From the NCBI GenBank assembly GCA_013373595.1, contig JABXHO010000062.1:16754-80753 (forward strand): 64,000 nucleotides of DNA, written 5' to 3'. Of the stretch, positions 46,156 through 54,427 are shown one piece after another. The notes under the pieces are model-generated. The model had not been told where the DNA came from and made no database searches. It saw nothing but the letters and a program-made list of their open reading frames with translations. The DNA comes from Flavobacteriales bacterium (GTDB taxonomy: Bacteria; Bacteroidota; Bacteroidia; Flavobacteriales_D; Crocinitomicaceae). Made by a program: the position numbers and the translations under genes. How positions within the stretch are numbered: position 1 is the first letter of the stretch; every line of letters begins with the position of its first letter.

Positions 46156-48262
46156 GATTCTCAGTATTTAACTTGGACCAAATTGCAGAAACACGATCGA
46201 CAGCTTCTTTCTTTAGTTCTTGTCTTGACATTGGCTCTCGATTATAAACTAATTTTTCAGCTAAAAGTTTATCAATCACGGTGTACATTAATTCCTCACG
46301 CAAAGAAGCTCCGAGTTGCTTCTGTTCACGTAAATCATCTTTTAAGTCATTTAACTCAGTTCGTTCTTCAGGCGTTAGATCTTCCTGATTGGCCAATAAA
46401 GAGTGATATTGATTAAACTTTGCTTCTAGCTTTGGATCGACTAAACTATTTAAGCCGAAAAACTCAGATGCTAAAATTTGATCTACGCGCAACAAACTAG
46501 GGTCCGGTAATTCTGTAATTGGTGTAATTTCCTTATTAATATTTCTAAGCAACAATATTTCGCCTTGTTCTGATCCTCTTAAACAAAGTGGATGATGAGT
46601 GGAGATAATGAAGTTGATGTTTTTAAAGACACCCCTTAATTGTTCAACGATTCTCATTTGCCATCTAGGATGTAGCTGATTTCCAAGTTCATCTATCAAC
46701 ACTATTCCCGACATTTTGTCCATGTCAGAATGCGCACTTGATAATTTCATCATAATATCAACAGCTAAGATTATAGTGCTCTTGAATCCATCACTTAATT
46801 GAGAAAAAAGCACTTCCGAATCTTTAAACATGATTTCTCCTTTATGCACAGTTAGCTCATTATTTTCAAAGTCATGCGGCAGAAGCTGTTTGATCGAAAA
46901 TGCAATTCGATCAAATAAATCAGGATCATTGCTGTAGGTAGATTGTAGCCATGTAGTAACATCATTCAATGCTGTTATGGGATTAAATAAGTTCTTATAA
47001 CTGATTTTGTTCAAATCTCTTTTAGGATTTTCTTTTACTACATCTGAAGAAAGTCTTAGAGAACCATAACCGATTACGAACGAATTGAATTTCCCTTCTT
47101 GAATAATTGATCCATTCTTACGAACCAGAGTTGTTTTAATTATGTTATTACTGTTTCGCTCTTTGATGATAATGTTCGCTTTTTGCTTTCTTTTTTTTAT
47201 CAAACTAGGAACTACCTGTTTATTTAGGACTCTTTTGTCTGCACTCAGTCCAACCGCTATTGCTTGTAAAATTGAACTTTTCCCAACACCATTTTCACCT
47301 AAAAGAAATAACCAAGATTTCTTTTCAAGTGGATCTTCCTCAAAATCTATTTTAATATGTGAGATTCCCTTGAAGTCCTTAATTTCAATGAATTCGATCG
47401 GAAAAAAATCATTTTGAATAAATTCGGTATTAGTAATTTCCTTTGTTGATTTAAATTCTTCAAAATTCTTGATTCGATTAGACTCCTCCTTTTGTTCAAA
47501 CCCTAATAGCTCTATGAGTTGAGGATACGTCTCTATTTCATTATGAAGAACAGATTTTGCCAACGATAAATACTCAACTCTTGGATCTTCTTCATATATA
47601 TTATGTAGATACTCAAAATCTCGGGGAGATAATTTTGTCTTCCCATGATCTAATAATTTTGCCGCCAGATTTGTAATATGAATTCGGGTGTTAATTCTCC
47701 GGCTTAACAAATTGGTTCTGTTGAGCCTTATTAACTCTATTGTTTGATGTCCTTTTTCGGTTTCAGAGCCAATGTTTCCCTTGTAATCAAAAACAAAATG
47801 TTGATCCGGATTATCATCACAAGGATTCAATAATTGAGGTTGTTCGCTATTTAATGACTCTTCTCTTGAAAAGACTCTAACACCAAGAATGGGAAAATAA
47901 TTTGCTTTATACTGATTGCATTCTTTACAACAGTAAATAAGATTACTCCACTCGAGGTTCAACCACCAGTATAAATCCTGGTAATATTCTTTTTTGTCAC
48001 GAACTCCGTTGTTAGGTCTAAACCGATCAACTGTACCTTTTTCAGGCGATTCTATTCTTGTTTCACAATATCCACATTTACCATGAAAAGTTTCATGAAG
48101 ACTAACTTTCAATTCGTTATCAATTTCCCTATTAAAGGGGAAATCATATCTTTTTTGACCTCTATTTTTTGAGGTGTAGAACTCTTCCATTTTTTCAACT
48201 GCTAAGCCTACTATGTTAGAATCTAGATATTTGGGTTTATTCCCTCTTGATACTTTGATCAT
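46148..48262 (-). CDS. HNH-like domain fused to PtuA-type ABC ATPase
   Basis: 704 aa. Residues 50-130 have the HNH zinc ligands (Cys63, Cys66, Cys112, Cys115 and CNQYK), but the catalytic His of the EHFRPK block is Arg80 (TVDRFRP), so this copy is probably not a nuclease. Residues 285-640 are an ABC ATPase: Walker A GENGVGKSS (Lys328), Walker B IVLIDELGNQLHP (Asp524-Glu525) and an H-loop in STHHPLCLRG. The tail (ASEFFGLNSLVDP, then charged helices) matches PtuA of Septu. In Septu, PtuA oligomers hold PtuB nucleases. Here the scaffold carries its own degenerate HNH. It overlaps both neighbours (4 bp and 8 bp). Confidence 0.85.
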   Translation of the reverse strand: MIKVSRGNKPKYLDSNIVGLAVEKMEEFYTSKNRGQKRYDFPFNREIDNELKVSLHETFHGKCGYCETRIESPEKGTVDRFRPNNGVRDKKEYYQDLYWWLNLEWSNLIYCCKECNQYKANYFPILGVRVFSREESLNSEQPQLLNPCDDNPDQHFVFDYKGNIGSETEKGHQTIELIRLNRTNLLSRRINTRIHITNLAAKLLDHGKTKLSPRDFEYLHNIYEEDPRVEYLSLAKSVLHNEIETYPQLIELLGFEQKEESNRIKNFEEFKSTKEITNTEFIQNDFFPIEFIEIKDFKGISHIKIDFEEDPLEKKSWLFLLGENGVGKSSILQAIAVGLSADKRVLNKQVVPSLIKKRKQKANIIIKERNSNNIIKTTLVRKNGSIIQEGKFNSFVIGYGSLRLSSDVVKENPKRDLNKISYKNLFNPITALNDVTTWLQSTYSNDPDLFDRIAFSIKQLLPHDFENNELTVHKGEIMFKDSEVLFSQLSDGFKSTIILAVDIMMKLSSAHSDMDKMSGIVLIDELGNQLHPRWQMRIVEQLRGVFKNINFIISTHHPLCLRGSEQGEILLLRNINKEITPITELPDPSLLRVDQILASEFFGLNSLVDPKLEAKFNQYHSLLANQEDLTPEERTELNDLKDDLREQKQLGASLREELMYTVIDKLLAEKLVYNREPMSRQELKKEAVDRVSAIWSKLNTENHD

Positions 48263-49593
48263 GATTGAATAGAATTTTTAGCAAATCGTTCCAAGATGTC
48301 TGTGCTTGGATGATTTGAAAGAGATATTAATTTGTTAGCTACCGCAACAGGAATTAATGCATTCTCATAGATATCACATTTGAGTTTGTCTACATTCATT
48401 AAGATTTCATGAATGTTTGGTAAGTCAGTTAGTTCAGGGACATTGTAGTACTTCTTATGATCCTCAACGGGTATTGTAAGCACATAAATACGTTCATCAT
48501 TGGTTTTGTAAAAGAATTTTCCGCTGTAATACGAGGTACTTCCATATTGTTTAGCAGAAGAATCTCTCATTTGAATATAGGTATAGATATAGTCATTGTT
48601 AAGAAGATATACCTGCCCAGGATTCAGTAAGTCTTTTATTTCCTTGGCATGATCTACAAATGGACCTGAATTTTCGACTCCTACCATATTTATTCTATTC
48701 TTCTCATTCAGGAAGGAAATTAGTGACTGCATTGGTTTATGCATATTCGCTGTTTCTCCACCAAAACTCAAAGGACCATCTTTGACAAACAAAAAACGAT
48801 CTACCAAAGCATCTTCTATTTCTAACAGACTTTTGATGGTGTGAATCATTAGGAATGTTTCAGTCGCATTTTTTAAATAGGTTACGATACCTTCCGCACC
48901 AGTATCGTTATCAACCTTTTCAAACAGGCGAAAAATGTCCGTTATTAATATTTCCTTTTTGCATTTCGGATGTGTGCATTCCCAGGAAAAATTTATTGAG
49001 GACATTTTATCCTTTTCAAGTTCTATGTCCTTTGTACCACAATGAGGACATTTAGATAAAGGATAGGATTTCTTTGGCTCTTTTCTATACTTTTCAAAAA
49101 TGAACCAATAAATGGTTTTTAAAACTGAGGAAGATCCCGAATGACTCTTGCTATAAAAGGCTTGAATACTATTTCTAACTGAAGTTTTGAAATCTACTGA
49201 TTTATCAAGAGATACGTTTTTCGTAGGTAAGACGAATTTTTCACGTTTTATTTTTTTTAGTTTACCAATATCTGATGGAGAAACAAACGGCTTCCTTTCC
49301 ATTTCGTCCAGATCCTGACTTCTAATCAGTAATGAACCAAACTGAAAAAACGTAATCAATGATGATGGGAAAGTTTTCTTTACAGGAATTGTAGTGTCCT
49401 CCCCATCTACAGTTACAATATATTCAATCGAATTTTCATCCGGATAATTAATATCATGCTTCAGGCTCTCGTTAAGTTCTACTTCTTCAACTGAAACGGG
49501 GATTTTACAGTTACTGAGGTACTCTTTTACCTCTTCATCATTAATAATATGACTATGAGAAATTCTACTTCCTCTTTCAAAGCTACTTGACAT
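48259..49593 (-). CDS. NurA-like nuclease with internal zinc ribbon
   Basis: 444 aa. NurA fold features are an early acidic motif (TVDGED, Asp63) and a later one (FVKDGPLSFGGE, Asp272), then an NMHKPMQSLISFL helix and VGVENSGPF strand, as in NurA-family 5'-3' nucleases. A zinc ribbon is inserted between them: Cys182-Cys185 and Cys206-Cys211 (CPHCG, then CTHPKC). In archaea NurA works with HerA in DNA end resection; in bacteria HerA-NurA-like pairs occur mainly in defence loci. HerA is the gene directly upstream (5-bp gap), which strongly supports the call. It ends in a 4-bp overlap with the HNH-ATPase gene. Confidence 0.75.
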   Translation of the reverse strand: MSSSFERGSRISHSHIINDEEVKEYLSNCKIPVSVEEVELNESLKHDINYPDENSIEYIVTVDGEDTTIPVKKTFPSSLITFFQFGSLLIRSQDLDEMERKPFVSPSDIGKLKKIKREKFVLPTKNVSLDKSVDFKTSVRNSIQAFYSKSHSGSSSVLKTIYWFIFEKYRKEPKKSYPLSKCPHCGTKDIELEKDKMSSINFSWECTHPKCKKEILITDIFRLFEKVDNDTGAEGIVTYLKNATETFLMIHTIKSLLEIEDALVDRFLFVKDGPLSFGGETANMHKPMQSLISFLNEKNRINMVGVENSGPFVDHAKEIKDLLNPGQVYLLNNDYIYTYIQMRDSSAKQYGSTSYYSGKFFYKTNDERIYVLTIPVEDHKKYYNVPELTDLPNIHEILMNVDKLKCDIYENALIPVAVANKLISLSNHPSTDILERFAKNSIQS

Positions 49594-49598
49594 GAGAT

Positions 49599-51614
49599 TT
49601 AAGTAAAAAGTTTAACTTGAATTGGAACAACAAAAGGGTTAGAATAGGTTTTCATACGCACAAAGCCTTTGTCATTTTTTGCGGAGAATCGAATCAGAGC
49701 ATCTGCAAAATCTCGGAAGTCATAAAATTTACGAAGTTCTTTAACTTCATCTTCATTATTTAGATGAGCAATAAACCAATTTTGAGTGTTTTTGAGAATG
49801 TTGGAACTAATGGAGCTAACTTCTTGGGTTGCATAAACCATTCCTAGGTTCAATTTAGCTCCTTCTTTAGCAATTCTGTTGTATATCTGGCTTAAGTCTT
49901 TATCATCTTTTTTAGGAAACAAGTTATGGGCCTCTTCAAAATAGAACTGAATAAAGTTATTGGGTTTAGCATCAATGAAATTTTTCATTGATGAGTTAAA
50001 AATTGCCCTACAAATTTTTTCTGAATATAGGTTTTGAATCTCCGGATCACCCTGTGATAGATCTACAATTACAATTTTTCCTTCACGCACTAATTTGCAA
50101 ATATTGTCCTCAAACAATTCGGTTGCAGAAGTTGTATGGTACTTAATTAATGATCTTAGTTTGATATAGCTATTAACAGGTCCTCTTTCTCTAGGCCTCC
50201 TATATTGAGTTAAAAATCTTAAGGCTGCCTTTAAATCATTGTCGGCCCATGGTTTGCCTCTATTAGTTTCATAATTTTTCAGATAATCCCATTCCTCATA
50301 ATGTTTCCATACTTGAGAAAACCATGTTATGGCATCATCATAAGAAACTCCTTTTTTGGGATCTATTCCACCTGTTTTAACTTGTGTATTTAATTCTGCA
50401 CAGCCATCAAAATACAATTTATCAGGACCTGAAACTGGAAACCCTGCCAGTTTTAAGCAACATTTGTACGCGGCAATTTTTCTGTTATACCTAATTTTAT
50501 CTCCTCCTACTAGATCCCCGCTATCTTCAAGGCTTACACCTAAAAAATCTTCAACATAGTCCGACTGTTTACCTAATTGCTTAAAATATCCTCTCATTAA
50601 TTCTTGCCCGGCAACTACATCTCGATAAAAATTGATTTTGAGGACTTCAAAATTATCTTTTTCTAGTACGCTGTAGCGTGTTACTTTCTTGTCATATTTT
50701 TCAAAAATTGCAGTTCCATCCTGAAGGTTTTTGTTCGCGTACTCACCATTAATATCAAAAATAATTTGTCCCACCTCATCTTTGGGCACCTCATTCTCAT
50801 AATATGGAGATAAGTTGTCTTCAAAATTTGTTGATCGTTGATCGGATTGTTGATTAGATTTTTGCGAAAGTTCTTCAGTCGCTTCTATGAGTTTTTTAAC
50901 AGTATTGGATTTACCTGTTCGAGTCATTCCAAACAAAGCAGTCCTCTTACCAAGAATGTCCTTTGTATGCATCAATACAGACTCCTGACTGTTTACGTCT
51001 ACATCATAATTTTTCCGACTCGAACTATATCTAACATTACCTATTTGAAAATTCGATTCTGGCTTTAAAGGACCATCTGAATCTCTAAGGTTTACAATGT
51101 ATTTAAGATACTTTCCTGAAGGCTTATATACCTTATACAGGTGAGGGGAATAGAAATTTTCCAGGTCAGCTCCAAATTCGATCACACCATCTTTATCTTT
51201 ATAGAAAGTACCAAGAATCGAACATTCCAAGCCAGAACAACTAAACTCAAATCTTGTAAATTGATCTATTTGTCGGTTTTTTCCTGCTGTTTTTAATTCT
51301 TCTTTAAAATATTCAATTCGCGAACTAATAACACTGCTATCACTAGGAATTGGACATGGTCTTATAGCTCTAATTAACAGCGCTTCATGTACCTCATCAT
51401 CACCAAAATCGTTTTCGTAAAAAGCTAAAAGAAAACAACCCTGAGCAATACCACCAACATTATATTTCCAATCATCACAAGTTAAAATACTTGTTCTATC
51501 GTAGTCAATTTTAAAAGGATTACCCACAAAATTCTCCTGATCATTTGCAACCTCAAAAATGTCAGTTTTTGCAATGTCTTCTAATTCTTTTCTAAAGTCG
51601 TTTACTTCTGCCAT
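49599..51614 (-). CDS. HerA-like hexameric DNA-translocating ATPase
   Basis: 671 aa. Residues 1-200 include the HAS-barrel-type N terminus. The FtsK/HerA ATPase follows: Walker A ALFGMTRTGKSN (Lys235), a QIIFDINGEY block, Walker B IQFYFEEAHNLFP, and the sensor MVYATQEVSSIS. About 200 residues of helices are inserted between the first and last motifs, as in HerA. HerA pumps DNA into or through its nuclease partner. The NurA-like gene lies 5 bp downstream and the methyltransferase 2 bp upstream, so the three are co-translated. Confidence 0.87.
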   Translation of the reverse strand: MAEVNDFRKELEDIAKTDIFEVANDQENFVGNPFKIDYDRTSILTCDDWKYNVGGIAQGCFLLAFYENDFGDDEVHEALLIRAIRPCPIPSDSSVISSRIEYFKEELKTAGKNRQIDQFTRFEFSCSGLECSILGTFYKDKDGVIEFGADLENFYSPHLYKVYKPSGKYLKYIVNLRDSDGPLKPESNFQIGNVRYSSSRKNYDVDVNSQESVLMHTKDILGKRTALFGMTRTGKSNTVKKLIEATEELSQKSNQQSDQRSTNFEDNLSPYYENEVPKDEVGQIIFDINGEYANKNLQDGTAIFEKYDKKVTRYSVLEKDNFEVLKINFYRDVVAGQELMRGYFKQLGKQSDYVEDFLGVSLEDSGDLVGGDKIRYNRKIAAYKCCLKLAGFPVSGPDKLYFDGCAELNTQVKTGGIDPKKGVSYDDAITWFSQVWKHYEEWDYLKNYETNRGKPWADNDLKAALRFLTQYRRPRERGPVNSYIKLRSLIKYHTTSATELFEDNICKLVREGKIVIVDLSQGDPEIQNLYSEKICRAIFNSSMKNFIDAKPNNFIQFYFEEAHNLFPKKDDKDLSQIYNRIAKEGAKLNLGMVYATQEVSSISSNILKNTQNWFIAHLNNEDEVKELRKFYDFRDFADALIRFSAKNDKGFVRMKTYSNPFVVPIQVKLFT

Positions 51615-51616
51615 TT

Positions 51617-52588
51617 TTAATCAAGTGTTAGAGGTGAGTCAAGTTCAGGTTCGCCAAATCTAATTTCTGCTTGTTTGATATATTCTTCTTTTAATTCAAA
51701 TGAAATCCATCTACGATTCAATTTTTCTGCGCAATACCCAGTAGTATTACTACCCGCAAAAGGATCCAAAACAAGGTCATTTTCATCTGTTAAAAACTGA
51801 ATAAAGAAATTGACCAAGCCACCAGACATTCTGGCAGGATGAGGAGTGACTCCATTTTCCCTACAGGTTCTTAGAAAATAATCGTTAGAGTTAGTGTTCG
51901 AAAAGCTCAATACGCTATGAGGTAATCTCACTTCTCTTTTTTGATCAAGAGGCTCCATTTCAAAAAAATTGTGCGAAATACTACCACCGTGATCCGTTAG
52001 AAACCCTTTTTCACTTATATGATGTTCTGAAGGTCTTTTTCCTGAGTTATAAGATTGTTTTTTTAGAAGCGCCTTCATGCTTTTACTGTATGGTCTTAAT
52101 ACTTTACCATTGTCCGCTTTTGGAAAATCGCTTTTAGCGAGCCACCATACGTGTGTGTAACTATCTACAGTTCTTAATCTATTCACGGTAACCCACTGAG
52201 CAGGTGAGGGAAGTTTAGAAGGATTGTAACAAATAAATTCTTGTATCAAGCGTAAGTTTGCTGTTGGGTGCTTGACAAGTCCAAATAGACACTCTAGATG
52301 TAGAAGCGATTGAACGGGACGTTCGGCTTCCCATGAATTACCAATTTCGATTACTAAAGATCCGTCATCAGTTAGCAAATCTGAAAATAATGGTGCTAAT
52401 TCAACAAACCACTTCAAATAATCTTCACCTTTTTCATTACCGTATTGTTTTTTTTTGTTCAGCGGAAAAGGCGGAGAAGTGACGATTAAATTAACTTTTC
52501 CTTTCATTTCATTTCTATACCTATCCGAAAGTAATTCAATGGAATTACCTTGTATGATTTGCCCCTTTTTTGACTTAAAAATCTGCAT
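51617..52588 (-). CDS. Beta-class DNA methyltransferase (probably N4-cytosine)
   Basis: 323 aa. Motif IV is TSPPF at residues 37-41, near the N terminus, and motif I is DPFAGSNTTGYCAEKL near residue 275 with WISFELKEEYI after it. IV before I is the beta-class order. The SPP(F/Y) form is usual for N4-cytosine enzymes, though some SPPY enzymes methylate adenine. There is no endonuclease partner of the classical kind next to it; instead it opens an operon with HerA, NurA, HNH-ATPase and HNH genes. It probably marks the host so that the downstream machine spares it. Start is the ATG at 52,588, with a 257-bp upstream spacer before the tRNA. Confidence 0.88.
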   Translation of the reverse strand: MQIFKSKKGQIIQGNSIELLSDRYRNEMKGKVNLIVTSPPFPLNKKKQYGNEKGEDYLKWFVELAPLFSDLLTDDGSLVIEIGNSWEAERPVQSLLHLECLFGLVKHPTANLRLIQEFICYNPSKLPSPAQWVTVNRLRTVDSYTHVWWLAKSDFPKADNGKVLRPYSKSMKALLKKQSYNSGKRPSEHHISEKGFLTDHGGSISHNFFEMEPLDQKREVRLPHSVLSFSNTNSNDYFLRTCRENGVTPHPARMSGGLVNFFIQFLTDENDLVLDPFAGSNTTGYCAEKLNRRWISFELKEEYIKQAEIRFGEPELDSPLTLD

Positions 52589-52614
52589 CTAATTTAAAAC
52601 AATGTTAATGTGTA

Positions 52615-52651
52615 AATCTCTTATACTAAGATTGTAAAAATCTCACTAAGA
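52615..52651 (-). promoter_or_regulatory. Direct repeat pair upstream of the methyltransferase operon
   Basis: AATCTC-TTAT-ACTAAGA (52,615-52,631) and AATCTC-ACTAAGA (52,639-52,651) are a repeated motif with a 4-bp indel, 27-63 bp upstream of the methyltransferase start. It may be an operator. I found no convincing promoter boxes here. The rest of 52,589-52,780 shows nothing I recognise. Confidence 0.35.
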
Positions 52652-52780
52652 AATAATCATATCCTATCTTTCATCTGAATAGTTCTAATAGCGGTTGCCC
52701 CCTTCTCGTTGACTAGTTAAATATGACAATAATATTGAAACTAACCTAAGTCCACTTATTATTTAACTTCCATATTAAAC

Positions 52781-52797
52781 ACGCAAAAAGAACGCAA
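52781..52797. other. Candidate integrase arm-binding sites, right end
   Basis: ACGCAA occurs at 52,781 and 52,792, 11 bp apart, about 50 bp inside the right attachment repeat. The left end has the same hexamer twice 12 bp apart plus one inverted copy. Both ends also share the context AAACACGCAA. Confidence 0.45.
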
Positions 52798-52801
52798 AAA
52801 C

Positions 52802-52833
52802 AAAAAAGACCTTCAGAACAACCTCCGAAAGCC
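52802..52833 (-). terminator. Island-borne terminator for the tRNA
   Basis: On the - strand a 10-bp stem with three G-T pairs (GGCTTTCGGA and TCTGAAGGTC, loop GGTTGT; 52,833-52,808) is followed by TTTTTT. It lies 12 bp past the tRNA 3' end and is unrelated in sequence to the displaced terminator at 13,951-13,973. The island seems to supply its own terminator for the tRNA it entered. Confidence 0.6.
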
Positions 52834-52844
52834 TTTAAAAATAA

Positions 52845-52891
52845 GTGGTCCCACATGGGCTCGAACCATGGACCCCCTGATTATGAGTCAG
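52845..52891 (-). repeat. Right attachment repeat inside the tRNA gene
   Basis: This copy of the 47-bp direct repeat covers the tRNA from the anticodon stem to the 3' end, so the tRNA is regenerated by the element after integration. The crossover lies somewhere within these 47 bp, most likely in the anticodon or T arm. Confidence 0.92.
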
Positions 52892-52919
52892 GTGCTCTAA
52901 CCAGCTGAGCTATAGGACC
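52846..52919 (-). tRNA. tRNA with CAU anticodon (Met elongator or Ile2)
   Basis: 74 nt, full cloverleaf: acceptor GGTCCTA paired with TGGGACC, D arm GCTCAGCTGGTTAGAGC, anticodon arm CCTGA-CTCATAA-TCAGG, T arm with GTTCGAGCC. CCA is not encoded. CAU may be elongator methionine or, if the wobble C becomes lysidine, AUA-reading isoleucine; the sequence alone does not let me decide. It is the integration target of the island. Confidence 0.95.
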
Positions 52920-53094
52920 CGTTCACGATTTCTTGAAATGTCGAATTTCGTGAGCGTGCAAAGTTAGCATACTCCGCGATATTGTCAAATTAATTTTCTA
53001 AGAAGTTTAAGAGTCTATTTTGCGGGTTGTAACGTTCAAATTCATCACGCTAAAATGAGTTTGTGTGTTTTTTCGGCTCATTCATTGAATCGAT

Positions 53095-53125
53095 TTTGAC
53101 AAAATACAATTCTTTATTATCCTTG
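53095..53125 (+). promoter_or_regulatory. Promoter for the single-domain response regulator
   Basis: TTTG (53,095) and TATCCTTG (53,118) with a 19-bp spacer match the Bacteroidota promoter pattern. The start codon follows at 53,182. The region 52,920-53,094 shows no gene. Confidence 0.45.
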
Positions 53126-53181
53126 TCGTGTGGGTCGCGAAGCGAACACATACTGCTAAAACATATAAACGAAAACCAAAA

Positions 53182-53583
53182 ATGGATCTCTACTCCCAGC
53201 GAATTGCCATTCTCGATGACGAGGAAATATTTTCTTTTTCCGTTGAACACTATCTGAACAAGGCGGGCTTCTCGAACGTCAAACGATTTGAAACTTCAGG
53301 TGAATTCTATTACCATTTGAATAAAGGATTTGTACCCGATGTTCTTCTGTTGGATCATTTTCTGAATGATGAAATCGGATTAGATATTTTAGAAAAACTC
53401 AATGAGACGCACCCTGACATGAAGGTCGTTTATCTTTCTGCTCAGAAAACAGCAGCGATTGCGGTTCGGGCGTTAAAACTTGGAGCCTTCGCGTATCAGG
53501 AAAAGAGCGTCACAGATATCAAAGAAATTATCGAATTGATTAAGTCGGATAAGCGAGTGGAGTTCCTTGCCGACACTCCGTAA
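53182..53583 (+). CDS. Single-domain response regulator
   Basis: I start at MDLYSQRIAILDDEE (53,182), 133 aa; the longer frame begins upstream of the likely transcription start. The receiver domain is complete: Asp12-Asp13, phospho-acceptor Asp58 (VLLLDHF), Ser86 (YLSAQK) and Lys108 (YQEKS). There is no output domain, so it acts by protein contact, as CheY or Spo0F do. No kinase is adjacent. It is the first backbone gene beside the tRNA. Confidence 0.9.
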   Translation: MDLYSQRIAILDDEEIFSFSVEHYLNKAGFSNVKRFETSGEFYYHLNKGFVPDVLLLDHFLNDEIGLDILEKLNETHPDMKVVYLSAQKTAAIAVRALKLGAFAYQEKSVTDIKEIIELIKSDKRVEFLADTP

Positions 53584-53602
53584 ACCGCGAAAGAGTTCAA
53601 TT

Positions 53603-54397
53603 CTAGTGCAAGAACAACTTCTGGATCAACACGCCGATTGCAACAGCGATCAACAAGTAACTAAAGAGGTTTCGCAGGAGTTTTCCCGAGAAATGACGTT
53701 GTAGATATGTTCCCAAAAAGACACCGATCACGGTTAGGAGTGTGATGATTGAAACAAGCATCCAGTCAATTCCCCCGTCTTTGGCTATCTGTGGATTGAA
53801 AATATCTCCCGACAAAGCAATTGCGGATTGAATGGAGATGATGAACATCGATGTTCCAACTGCTTTTCGGATATCCATTCCCAAACGCATTAAAATGGGA
53901 ACAATGATGAACCCTCCGCCTGCACCGATAAATCCACTCAGTAATCCAGTTAGCAAACCGAACAATATTACAACTGTAATAGAAGGAGTCTCCGATGAAG
54001 GTTCACGTTTTGAAAAGAGCGTTTTGAATGCCGTAAACAACATCACAGCGACAAGAAGTAGTGCAATTACAATCTCCAAAGACATCTGAATTCCAAATAA
54101 CTCGAAAGATTGAGGAATCGCGGGAAGCATATAGCGTCGAATCAGGAATGCGATCGACATACTTGGAATTAAAAAGATAAGTCCTTGTTTGAAATCAACT
54201 TGCTTCGACTTCAATCGCTGAAGCGTGCCGACACCTGATGCCACCGATACAACAATGAGTGAATACGTTGTTGCCAAAAGCATGGATGTCCCGAAAACAT
54301 AATGCACCAAAGGCACGGTCAAAATAGAGCCGCCTCCACCCACCAGTCCGAGCACAACGCCAATGAATAAAGAAATCAGTGCACCGAGAAAAATCAT
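53603..54397 (-). CDS. TauE/SafE-family membrane permease
   Basis: 264 aa with about eight hydrophobic helices. The TauE/SafE double-repeat motif is clear: GLVGGGGSILTVPLVHYVFG in the first half and GFIGAGGGFIIVPILMRLG in the second, each preceding a conserved helix. The family exports sulfite or other small organic sulfur anions across the inner membrane; the true substrate here is unknown. It ends 20 bp from the convergent response regulator gene and follows the heme A synthase gene on the same strand by 30 bp. Confidence 0.93.
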   Translation of the reverse strand: MIFLGALISLFIGVVLGLVGGGGSILTVPLVHYVFGTSMLLATTYSLIVVSVASGVGTLQRLKSKQVDFKQGLIFLIPSMSIAFLIRRYMLPAIPQSFELFGIQMSLEIVIALLLVAVMLFTAFKTLFSKREPSSETPSITVVILFGLLTGLLSGFIGAGGGFIIVPILMRLGMDIRKAVGTSMFIISIQSAIALSGDIFNPQIAKDGGIDWMLVSIITLLTVIGVFLGTYLQRHFSGKLLRNLFSYLLIAVAIGVLIQKLFLH

Positions 54398-54427
54398 ACC
54401 GCAAAAATGATTGTATGTTGAGTCAAC

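Larger units (their letters stand above)
13979..52891. mobile_element. tRNA-integrated genomic island, about 38.9 kb
   Basis: The island is bounded by a 47-bp direct repeat made of the 3' part of a CAU tRNA gene. A tyrosine integrase gene lies just inside the left end, and RadC and small helix-turn-helix proteins typical of Bacteroidota integrative elements lie inside. The excised circle would be 38,866 bp (52,845 minus 13,979). The cargo is a giant-protein cassette with a response regulator, a RadC/HTH module, and a methylase-HerA-NurA-HNH/ATPase operon. I see no relaxase, coupling protein or Tra genes, so transfer would need help from another element, a non-standard route, or it may be lost. 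The defence genes left of 13,979 are outside this element, and may belong to an older insertion at the same hotspot. Confidence 0.85.

Noticed and set aside
14163..52588. Prophage or contractile injection system
   Set aside because: No capsid, terminase, tail, sheath or baseplate protein was recognisable. The giant proteins do not look like tape-measure or spike proteins.
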